From Gigantopelta aegis (taxonomy: Eukaryota; Mollusca; Gastropoda; Neomphalida; Peltospiridae), in assembly GCF_016097555.1 (NCBI RefSeq), contig NC_054699.1, positions 4,870,169 through 4,934,168 on the forward strand: 64,000 bases of DNA, given 5' to 3'. The position numbers and the translations under genes were made by a program. This document shows positions 23,301-35,300 of the stretch, piece after piece. The notes below the pieces were generated by a model. It made no database searches. It had not been told where the DNA came from and saw only the letters and a list, made by a program, of their open reading frames with translations. Each line of letters opens with the position of its first letter. The stretch's first letter is position 1.

Positions 23301-26300
23301 CTTACAACGTCTGGGATAGTCTAGACAGACGTGTAGCACACAGAGCCGGTTTATCCTAGTAGCACATGCTACTGGCCCCGCGCTTCAGGGAGCCCCACAG
23401 TGATGTGTACATTTATTCCAACCCCCCACCCCCCTCCTCCCTGAGTGGGTTGCAAAATATATATCCTGAGAAGAGGGCCCCACTATTATTTGTGCTACAG
23501 GCCCCACGGATCCTTAAACCGGCTCTGATAGCATATATCACAGCCTTTGATATCAGTCATGGTGCACTGCACTGGCTAGAACGAGAAATAGCCAAATGGG
23601 CCCACAGATGAGGATCAATCCGAAACCTACTGCTCATCAAGTGAGTGCTTTACCACTGGGCTATGTGCCTCTATTCTAATAAATAAAATTAATAAAAGAG
23701 GGTACTGAACAAATTTGGCATTTAACAGACTAACCCTTACTATTTAATATGACACTTTAAATCTTAGGCATTGATCAGCTTAACCTTTACCATCAAATAA
23801 CTGATAAACAAAATGTTACCTGCTGCTCCTGGTGTCACCATGGCCTTGATATGAGCCGCAGCGACATCCCTCACGTCTACAATGGGGAAGTTCAGTTTGG
23901 GTACGGCAGGCATCGATCTTTCCAACAAACGTTTCACCACCTGCACAAGAATACGTAGCCAGAGTACTTCGATGGTAAGAGAGCTAGATGGACATTTGGA
24001 CAGTTATCATGGTCTCTAACCATCTGAGACCAATCTATGTCAATATTGTGCAATCTCTTCCTACCAAATGGTAGTCACGGATTCCCACTCTAATACAAGA
24101 TTACAACAACAATAATTTGTTTGCCATTGAATACCTTTACATTGATAATTTTCGAGCTCCCTGATAAAATTTATTTTTTACATATTAATCACCAATGCAC
24201 ACGACATGATGAAACCTGACAGCACCCACTTTCAATAATGTTCCGGTTAAATACACATTATCTGACAGGTTTCATCGTGTATTTCATATGCACCTTCCTA
24301 CAGACAGGACACCACATACCATGACCTTTGATATACCAGTCACTGGTTGGGACGGGAAAACCCCTACAAATGGGTCTGCCAAGGTTTGATCCTATGACAG
24401 AAAAGCCCTTACCATGACCTTTGATATACCAGTCATGGGGCACTGGTTGGGACGGGGGGAAAAACCCACAAATGGGTCTGCCAAGGTTTGACCCTATGAC
24501 AGGACAACACATACCATGACCTTTGATATACCAGTCATAGGGCACCGGTTGGGACGGTAAACCCCCACAAATGGGTCTGCCAAGGTTTGATCCTACAACC
24601 CAACATTCTTAGACAAGCACTTTTGATGATGTATAAATGCTCAAACCGCAAACAATCCCCAACTTTTGAGTCCGACATACATGCGCGTGGTATTACTGAA
24701 AGTAACTTGAGTATACAGGTTCAGGTACATACCTCCATACTCGTTCCCTGTGTTCCATGCAAGACCGGGCCCATCACATAGGCTGGATTCACAACAGCCA
24801 GTTCAATACGATCTCCATCTGAAATAATTACACTTTCATTCACTTTGTTATTTTAGTTCATTTACTACCCTTTCCAGACCCTTGATTTGGAAATCCACTG
24901 TCCTGATATTTCCACCCTGGACCGTCTCACTGGCCCTGCCAGACATGTGGCCGTGGAGGAGGGACGTGCGTGAAACCAAAGGGGTATATAGGGGCACGAA
25001 AAAAGAATTCAGGATGAGGATGTCCTGATATGAACGAGATGAGAAACTTCACTTAAAGGGACAGACCCTAGTTTTTAAACACAAAGGTATATTTTTCGAC
25101 TAGAGCCTAGTTTCAACCCGTAAAAATGGACACTAAGTTTTGTTAATTTACAAACAAATTTGGAAACATAAGTCTGTGATGTTGAAATACCCTTAAAAAT
25201 AGACTAAAACATGGCTCTATAAACGTTACTTCTCAGACACACATGCATTTTTAAAAATATGAAAAATAATTTTTTTGTTATTAGAAACACCAGGATGACC
25301 AGAAACACTTCGGTTGTACAGGAATGGATAATCAGGTAACCAATTATTCGGTTATGTGAATTTAGTTCTCGTAACTGACGAGTTAGGCCTACCTAATCCT
25401 AAAACACTTGAACTACGGTTCTCTACTATATTGGTGGTTTAAATGTATTTAAAAACAAACTGATTTTCTCTTTCATTACTGATATGTGGTATTTTTAATT
25501 TTAGAATGTAATTGTTCACCACGTGGTGCAGGATGTAGCCCAGTGGTAAAGCACTCGCTTGATGCGCGGTCGGTCTGGGATCGATCCCTGACGGTGGGTT
25601 ATTGGGTCATTTCTCGTCACAGCCAGTGCACCACAACTGGTATATCAAGGGCCGTGATATGTGCTATCCTGTCTGTGGGATGGTGCATATAAAAGATCCC
25701 TTGCTACTAATAGAAAAATGTAGCGGGTTTCCTCTGTATGACCGTGTCAAAATGACCATATGTTTGACATCCAATAGCCAATGATTAATAAATCAATGTG
25801 CTCTAGTGGTGTCATTAAACAAAACAAACTTTGTTCACCACATAAGCAATTGGCAGTTGTCATGATTTTAAAGTTACGTAACCGACACGTGAACAGAACA
25901 ATGGTTCTCGTGAAATATTGTGCCCTGTGTTACTTGTTGCTGTTCATCTTTTTCAATATTCTCTGTATAAGCAGAACATTAAGTCATAACAAATTCACTG
26001 TGTTGTATCCACAAAACGGTCATAAGAAATTGCCAGCGTTTCTGCCAGAAAGACATTTTAGGTATGGCGCTGTGCTAAATGCAAACGCAGTCAATAGGTG
26101 CTGGGGGGTGGGGGGCCCTCCCCCAGAAAGAACATGGGTCAGGTTTAGTATTAAAGTTAAGAAAATTATACAGTAATGATAAGAGTAGTTAATTTTGTCA
26201 AAAGGTCACCTTAAAAATATAAAATCTGCACACACAAAAAATGGGCATGGCGCCATAACCATTTTTCCCTCTGGCAGAAATCCTGCTCACAAAGTGTAAG

Positions 26301-29300
26301 TCACCTGGTCAAAATTAGGTGGTACATAATTAATTTCCAGGTGTATACATAGAGGATTACCTCAGCTATTTTTTCTCTAAAAGCCTTTATTTTCGACGCA
26401 CATGCATGCAAGCCAACCTGAATAGAAACGATGTAAACCACTTTATGCACTGTTCTGAGAATTGCTCTAACTTTGTAATTTAATCACGTTCATAGATAAA
26501 AAAAAATAAAAATAATCTCTTTAATCTGCTACAAAATCTATAAGGGCAATTCCATGACGAAGCGGACAAAGACTTAACATTTAAATATTAATTGTTTTAA
26601 TGAATGAATGTGTTTTGTGATCAACAATATGCTGAAGTTTTTGGATAAAAAACCCAAATTGTCATTGAGATTGCTGCCAAAAAGATATCACATGCTGAAT
26701 AGTTGCCTATTATTTTGACAAATATACTACTCCAAAGAATTTAAGGGTCAAAGTGTATTAGATTGATGATGTAAACTACACCAAATTTTTTATTTATTGT
26801 TCCATATTTACAAAAAATAAACGTCACTGTATACAAGAAAGTCACATGACATGCTGTCAAAGTTGAAGGTCGTCAAACATGGATTTTACACATTAGAACA
26901 TTCGTTTAATAGTGTGTGAATCCACCCCTGGCGCGAATACACTCGACACATCGTTGCCTCATGCTGTTGATCAGACGTCTGAAGAACTCTTGGGGAATAG
27001 CCTGCCACTCTGCCATAAGAAGTTGACCCAGATCATGAAGGTTGGCCGGAGGGGCATGGTTATCCCGAACTCTCCTGCCTAATTCGTCCCAGGCGTGCTC
27101 TATTGGGGCCAAGTCAGGCGAATATGCTGGCCAATCCATCCTGGCGATACCTTGTTGTCTGAGAAAGTCCGTTACCACCCTGGTGCGGTGGGGTCTGGCA
27201 TTGTCATCCTGCAGAACTGCCCCGCCGCCAATCTGCTGAAGGCCTGGGAGAACCAACGGCCGGATAATCTCATTCAGATAGCGGATTCCATTCAGATTGC
27301 CATCCACCACATAGAGGGGGGTCCTGTGGTGGATAGAGATGCCGCCCCACACCATGACACTGCCACCATCGAACCGGTGACGTTGTCTAATGTTAACGTC
27401 AGCGAAGTGCTCCCCAGGACGTCTGTAGACACGAACCCGACCGTTGTTGAACTGGAGACTAAACCTGGACTCATCAGTGAACATCACTCGACCCCACTGA
27501 ACACGTTGCTACCGCAGATGAAGCGTGCACCAGTGATGTCTGGCCGTTCTGTGACGTGGTAGGAGTGGTGGTCGAACAGCCTGGCGACGGCAGCGTAGAT
27601 TATTGGCTTTCAGACGATTGCGTATGGTTTGATCAGACACTCGAGTTCCAGTCGCAGTCCGCAGATTGTCACGTAATCGGGGTGCAGTGGTTGTGCATTG
27701 ACGTAGAGCCATATTGGTGATGTAGCGGTCCTCTCTATTTGTAGTGCTTCGGGGTCTTCCCGAACGTGGACGATTTCGAACAGAATTCGTTGCTTGGTAC
27801 CGTTGCCACAGTCGGCCAACGACACTCTAACTGACACCAAGTCTCAGAGCAACATTTCTTTGCGTATTGCCATCCTGAAGCCAAGCAATAGCCCTTCCTC
27901 GATCTTCGAAAGTCAGTTGAAGTCGTACCATTGTCGAATTTGGAGTGTGCACCGTACACGAACGCAAGCTCCAATTATATGGAAATTCAGCATTGGGAAC
28001 ATGGAATACACGTGCAAAGCGTGCAAATGAAGCACTTTGTGAAAAAGCAAGTTATGGGCACTTAGCAGACCTTTCGCTTTCGCCCTAATTTACGTGCAAA
28101 TGTAAGCATGTTTTCGCCATTAGAACTAGTCGACAGTGTCAATGACAGTGGATTTTAATTCATTTATGGGTTGCTTAGACCCACTTTCGTCAAAATGGAA
28201 CAATACCATGCGTGACATTATGGTCTAGCTAATATAATTGACATTCAGAAAATAATGTCGAAAATATCGTCAGACCCTTAAATTCTTTTGAGTAGTATAA
28301 ATACAATAAAAGCATATTTTTTAAGGTCATAATACATAAATTATGCTTTAGACAATCAAATACAGGTTGCATATATGTAATAGCATATCTAATACCTACA
28401 TGTTACACCCATTGCAGTTACATAATATGATATGTTATGTTTGTAATTCTTGGTCAAATAAAATAGACCACCTGGCACAATGTAACGCGAGTAACCGAAA
28501 TAGCTATTTTTTCCTTTCTATCATTTATTTCTTGTTTCTAACAAACGACACTTGATATTTTCCTACACTAATACATACTATAGGTAATGAAGCCACAAAT
28601 TTTTCACAATAGTGACATGAAACACGACACGGATACATCAAAAATTGTAATGCGAGTAACCGAAAAATATGTAACGTGAGTTACCAACATTTTATTTTAA
28701 TAGAACAATACCAGTGTATGAATAATTATGCCAACATACTTCTCACAAGTTAGTTTTTGCTGCCAGTTACTGGCTAGTAAGCCTAAATATATATGTGCAA
28801 TTCCAGGGTTTCTCGCTTTACATTTTTACCATACTAATTCTTTTGGTTTGCTCAGGATTAAGAATTATACATTCAACACTTATTTTTTTTTATATTACAT
28901 TATATTTTATAGTTAAATAATCAATGTATATTATAAAAAAAAGAAAAAAGAAATATAATGATTAGTTTTCATACTGTGAATGTGTAAACATCGGTTACTC
29001 GCGTTACAAAAAAAGGACATGACAAAAAATGAACACACTTAAAATCCAGTCTCCTCATACTGTAAAAGCTATGATAAAAGTGGTTATACTGGTGCATAGC
29101 TATGGTGTTTAGGTATCTTTATATGATAAAAGTTTTGAAATTGTACAATTAATAAAACATTTTGGTTTCAAAATAGTCCGCTATTTGATAATGGCTAAAA
29201 AAAAAAAGATTATGAAGAAAAATAACAGTTTTTAAATGTCAAACTTTTATTGAAAGAAACGATCAGAAAGCCACACAAATCAACTGGGTAAATATTACCA

Positions 29301-32300
29301 ACAAATTAAACTTACAATAAGTTAAACAATGAATAAATTAACCATTTTCGGGAATTAACGTAAATATTTAGAAAAATAAAATTTGAATTAAAAAAACCAA
29401 AACTCTAAAAAGAAGTATAAAATTTGAAATGTCCACAACTGTTGGCAATATCACTCTACTTTGTACTGTCCTTTGAAAGAGTGAATGGCACTGATTTGGA
29501 ATTGGTTGTTTTCATGTGGTACACACGTCGAATTCCAGGGACTGCAGTATGCCATTCACCCTTTCAAAGGACAGTACAGAGTGGAATAGTCCCAATGCAG
29601 TACCAAATTTGCAAGATTCTGAAATCATGGTTGGTGACTGGTATGTTGTTGAATATGACGGGATATTGTTCCCAGAAGTGATTGACATCGGCTTGCAGGA
29701 AAATGACTATCTGGTATCAGTGATGGAACCAGCAGGATGTTATTGGAAATGGCCAAACAAGAGAGACAGCATTTACTACATGAGGAATAAAATGATTAAG
29801 GCTCTAGACAAACCTGATATTGCCAACAGTCGTGGACATTTAAAATTTTCTACTTCTTTTTAGAGTGTTGTTTTAATTCAAATTTCAATTTCCTAAAAAT
29901 TGATCTTAAGTCCCGAAAATGGTTAATTTATTCATAGCTTAACTTGTTGTAAGTTTAATTTGTTGGTAATATTTACTCAGTTGATTTATGTGGCTTTCTG
30001 ATGTTTCTTTCAATAAAAGTTGACATTTAAAAACTATTACGTTTCTTTCGAATAATTTGATTTAGCCATTACCAAATAGCAGACAAATTGTAACGCGTGT
30101 AACCGACTATTTTGAAAACCAAAAATATATTAATTGTACAATTTCAAAACGTTTATCATATAAAGATACCTAAACACCATAGCTATACACCAATATATCC
30201 ACTTTTATCATAACTGTCACAGTATGAGGAGACTTTGCATTTTAAGTGTGTTCATTTTTTGTCATGTCCTTTTTTTGTAATGCGAGTAACCGATGTTTAC
30301 GCATTTACAGTATGAAAACTAATCATATTATTTCCTTTTTCTTTTTTTTATAATATGCATTGATTATTTAACTAATAAAATGTAATAAAGAAAATAAGTG
30401 TTGAATGTATTATTATTAATCCTGAGTAAATCAAAAGAATTAGTATGGTAAAAATGTAACGCGAGTAACCGTGGAATTGCCCATAAGGAATTGCATTAAA
30501 ATGGCATTCTGTAATAAATTTAACACCAAAAACAGAGAGCCGTAAATGCTAACTCTTTAAACTACATGATGTTATTTTGTGTGTTTGCCAAATCATGATG
30601 ACATCATATTTAGTACCAACAAGGTCATTGGTTTGTTGAATTGTAAGCATCAAATTGTCAAATAGTATTGCTCGTTAAACCAATGCAGAATATTTCTCAT
30701 TGAGAAAATATGGAAAATACTTTCAAGTTTCACTGTCATGAGTGACTGCTGGGGTAATAAATGTATTACATTACCTGGAAGTTCCTTCACATAATCCCAG
30801 GCAGCTTTCTCAGCGAGTGTTTTGCTCTTGGAGTAAGCGTCTAGTTTCTCAGTGTTGCTCCAGTCCTCCTCAGTAAACACTTTATCCAGTTCCTGGTTTC
30901 CTGGCACTGTCCCTATGTGCACATTTCAAATGAAGACAATGAGCATTTCAAAACACAGGTCAGGTCAGGTCATAGGGCTTAACGTGCACGTCCAGAGCAA
31001 GTTATTGTAGCGCATGCCTGTCATGGCAGTGTGTGATTTTGGTTTAAACATTTTAAGTGTAATAAGGACTCTTTATTTACAAATGTTTCGAGTCCGCGCC
31101 ACCAACCCAGCGAGCCCTATAGCATGCATCTCCAGTGGAACAGAAGATACACTAAATGTTTCGAGTCTGCCACCAACCCAGTGAGCCCTATAGCATGCAT
31201 CTCCAGTGGAACAGAAGATACACTAAATGTATTTACAAATGTTTCGAGTCCGCGCCACCAACCCAGCGAGCCCTATAGCATGCATCTCCAGTGGAACAGA
31301 AGATACACTAAATGTTTCGAGTCCGCCACCAACCCAGCGAGCCCTATACCATGCATCTCCAGTGGAACAGAAGATACACTAAATGTTTCGAGTCCGCCAC
31401 CAACCCAGCGAGCCCTATACCATGCATCTCCAGTGGAACAGAAGATACACTAAATGTTTTGCATGAAACCATGGAAAAGATCGCTATTCATGACTGTGGT
31501 TTCCCAGGATTTTGAGATAAATGTTGACTGTGTCATTTCGAAGAATCAATGTACATGTAATTTGTCCAAATAATGTTTACGAGTCATGCGGGCTCCCGTA
31601 CTATCCTCAAAACCACACACTGCATGGGCACGTGCCGCCTTACACAGGCTCCTTTGTACAGGACAGAAAAGGGGTTGGGCTGGGTGGGAGAAGGGACCAC
31701 CCAAGCTAGTCCAGTGGAAGAGAGCACTGGCAGTCTGACCCGAGTTTTTAAATACATCCAGAACATTTCATGGGCGTAGGAAGGTGCCAAAAAGTGGGGG
31801 GCCACACACACACATATAGATATAAATACATGTATCAATATACAGTGAAACTCCTCTAAACCGGACATCAATGGGATCAAGTAAAATGTCCGGTTTTCAG
31901 AGGTGTTCGGTTTTCAGGGGTCTGCATTTACGTAACTACCTTCCCTTTCCCATTAAATAGTTCAGCGTATCGTTTATTTCTGCTAATGATCTTTGCAAAG
32001 TCTGCTTTATAAACCTCTCGCTTCTTGATAATGTCTCCAACTGCTGAATTTCCGACAATAAACTTTTCACCCCAAAATCTTAACGTTTGTTTAGGTTTAC
32101 TTTCGAAACTTTTAATTATTTAAAGTTTATAATCGTGTGATAGTTCAACACGGCGACGTTTAGCTGGTCGTTTTGTTATGTTGAAAATCGATATGAAAAT
32201 AATATGTTACTAACATCTGTTCGACCATGCAAAGCCAACGTTACTGTTGTTTACTCTTTATTTAGCAAAATAAATGTTTTTAAAAGAGCAACAAATTCAC

Positions 32301-35300
32301 ACGATAGGAAGACAGTGAATTAAATTCATTGTTTGTTTTTTTCGATCTTTGAAGCAAATCATGTTATACGTTTGTGAAGGAATATATAGACCGTAAATCA
32401 CCTTCGTGACTTAAAACATCAAACCCAAACCCGAACTCGGCTTATCGTAACCAACACAATGCTTGTGTAAATTAAATATCTACGCTGGCGATGGGTCTTT
32501 TGTTAAATGTTTATTAACATGTTGCTAACCTTGCCTACTTAGGGGCGTGTAACTGTGATTACAATGATAATAGCGAACCCGAGCATGTGCACATTATGTG
32601 TTCGCAGACAGGTAATCCAGCTGGAGTGACATTAGGAGCAAGTAGTGGTTTGGTCATTCGGTTTTCATGGGGACGATTTACACTAAATTGACACATTGGG
32701 ACCGAATTGTTTGTCCGGTGTTCAGTTTAGAGGGGTTTCCGGTTTAGAGGGGTAAATTTTAGTGTTAAAAGATACGCAAATCACGGGACCGTGTAAAACG
32801 TCCGGTTTTGAGGGAATTCCGGTTTTGAGGGGTTTCACTGTATATACACACAAAGTGAACGGACACAAGGCCCCTTGACATCCCCCACTCTCTTCCTACG
32901 CCAGTGCATTGTTTAATAAGCAGCTACCAGAAATGAAGTTGTTTAATAAGCAGCTACCAGAAATGAAGTTGTTTAATAAGCAGCTACCAGAAATGAAGTT
33001 GTTTAATAAGCAGCTACCAGAAATGAAGTTGTTTAATAAGCAGCTACCAGAAATGAAGTTGTTTAATAAGCAGCTACCAGAAATGAAGTTGTTTAATAAG
33101 CAACGATTGGGAATAAAATATTCGACACCCCAGCACATTGTTTAATAAAAAAACTGCAAGCAGCTAGAAGTCATGTTTATAGTTTGGTTTGTTTGATGAC
33201 ACTGATAGAGCACATTGATTAATTAATCATCGGCTACAGGATGTTAAACATTTGGTAATTCTGACATCCGAGAGGAAACCCGCTACATTTTTCCATTAGT
33301 AGATTGGAAATCTTTTATATGCACCATCCCAGAGACAGGAAAACACATACCATGGCCTTTAATACACCAGTCGTGGTGAACTGGCTGGAACAAGAACCGT
33401 AGCCCAATGGGACCATCAACTGGTTGGAATGGGACAAAAAGGAAAATTACTGAATGAGCGTACAAAGTGGATTCTATTCTACGATCAAAGCACCTTTAGC
33501 GAACACTCTACCAACTGGTCTCTTTAATGTACTTAATATATTTGGTACAGCTCAATAGTAGAAGGAGGGAAGGAAATGTTTTACTTAACGACACATTCAA
33601 CACATTTTATTTATACCACGTACAGCCTTTGATATAATAAAAGTCATGGTGCACTGGCTGGAACAGGAAATAGCCCAATGGGCCCACTGACGGGGATCGA
33701 TCCTAGACTGACTGTGCATTTAGCAAGTGTTTTACCACTGGGTTACTTTCCCCTCCCCACCCCCACACACCACGCCCTCAATAGTATAATGCTCACTTGG
33801 GGCGAGGTGGCTTGTGAGATCAATAACAGGACATTACATACCATTGCCTTTGATGAACCAGTTGTGGGGCACTGGTTTGGACTGAAAAAGATTAAACTTT
33901 GTTTTGTTTTAGTACACCTCTAGAGCAGATTAATGAATTAATCACTGGCTATCAAACTTGGTGAATTAAGCTTCATACACAATTAAGAAGGCAAAATTCA
34001 TGCAATTACTTTTCATTATAAACTTTCAATTTCCAAGGGCTTTTGCATTCAATTGGCAACATCTGGTCTCCAACAGTTTTGTCGGTATTCGCAACAGTTT
34101 TCAGTATTTGTGACAACTGACACAGACGAGTAAAATTGTTAATAATACCAGCCTACAAATTTTGGAATTATGACAAAATAAACTTGAGGAAGATAAATGT
34201 TAATTATGTTTATCGACAGAAATATATTCATCAAGCACTTTTCAAGGGTAGGGGCAAGACGTAGGCCAGTGGTACAACGCTTGGCTGATGCGCAATCGAT
34301 CTAGGATCGATCCCGTCGGTGGGCCTATTTCTTGTTCCATCCAGTGATCCACAACTGGTGTAACAAAGGCTGTGGCATGTACTATCCTGTCTATGGCATG
34401 GTGCATATAAAAGATCGCTTGGCTTGCTGCTATTCGAAAAGAGTAGTCCATGAAGTGGCGACAGCAGGTTTCCTCTCTCAATGTCTGTGTGGTCCTTAAC
34501 CATATGTCCCATGCCATATCCCCAACTGTCTATATCCTCAACTGTCCCAGGACTGGTGTATCAAAGGCCATGGTAGGTGCTATCGTGTCTATGGGACAGC
34601 ATATAAAATATCTCTTGCTGCTAATGAAAAATACATGTATAGTGGGTTTTCTCTGACTGTTACAACAACCAAATGTTTGACATCAAACAGCAGGTGATTA
34701 ATAAATCAATGTGCTCAAGTACGTGGCTTCATTAAATAAAACAAACTTTATCTTTCCCTCTCTTTCTCTCTCGTCCAAATTACATGTTAGACCACTTTTC
34801 AAGATACAGATTAGCTCATCTTCTACTAGCTTAGCTGAGGCTGATTGGATTGTGTCATTTCATTTACGGTTATATGGCGTCAGACATATGGTTAAGGACC
34901 ATACAGGTATTGAGGGAGGAAACCCTCTGTCGCCACTTCATGGGTTACTCTTTTCAATTAGCAGCAAGAAATATTTTAGGGGCCATTCAAAAATTATGTA
35001 ATGCTTAAGGGGATGTGGAGTTTAAGTCCAAGCGTTATGTGATGTTACAAGGGGTGGAGGGTGTAATGAACAGTGTTACGTAACAATTTAGTTTTCTCTT
35101 AAACGTGCCATGACAACAATATGTAATGTAGGTTTTTAGAGGTAAATGTAAACAAAATATATAATTATAAATCAAGCTGAAATGCTTTAATACACCAGAA
35201 ATTTAATACTGTATTTATATGTTGGTGATCAATTAAAATGGTGCAAGTGAAAACCCGCGTTTTTTTTCATTGTTCAGCAATACGTCACTTTAATGACGTC

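Larger units (their letters stand above)
26544..30482. mobile_element. 3.9-kb partly palindromic DNA element with ATAA target duplication
   Basis: Its ends are GGGCAATTCCA (26544-26554) and the inverse TGGAATTGCCC (30472-30482), flanked by ATAA at 26540-26543 and 30483-30486. The related repeat at 62745-63610 has the uninterrupted junction (…ATCTATAAGGAATTG… in inverse), which acts as an empty site. Inside, 28797-29521 is an inverted and internally deleted copy of 29521-30482. A 16-bp word, GTAACGCGAGTAACCG, recurs along it. A Tc1-like element is inserted at 26723-28299. The 4-bp duplication and the ends do not match a superfamily I can name. Its own transposase is not visible. Confidence 0.8.

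Noticed and set aside
22535..23359. Frames reading STEEVGRVVESSSHAI repeatedly
   Set aside because: Tandem repeat in an intron; period and insert changes shift the frame, and there is no coding context.
25523..25600. tRNA gene (A-box and B-box words)
   Set aside because: It is the head of SINE S1, present in many copies with no acceptor-stem cloverleaf and with SINE body attached.
27042..28030. Plus-strand frames over the Tc1 transposase
   Set aside because: Antisense shadows of the minus-strand transposase.
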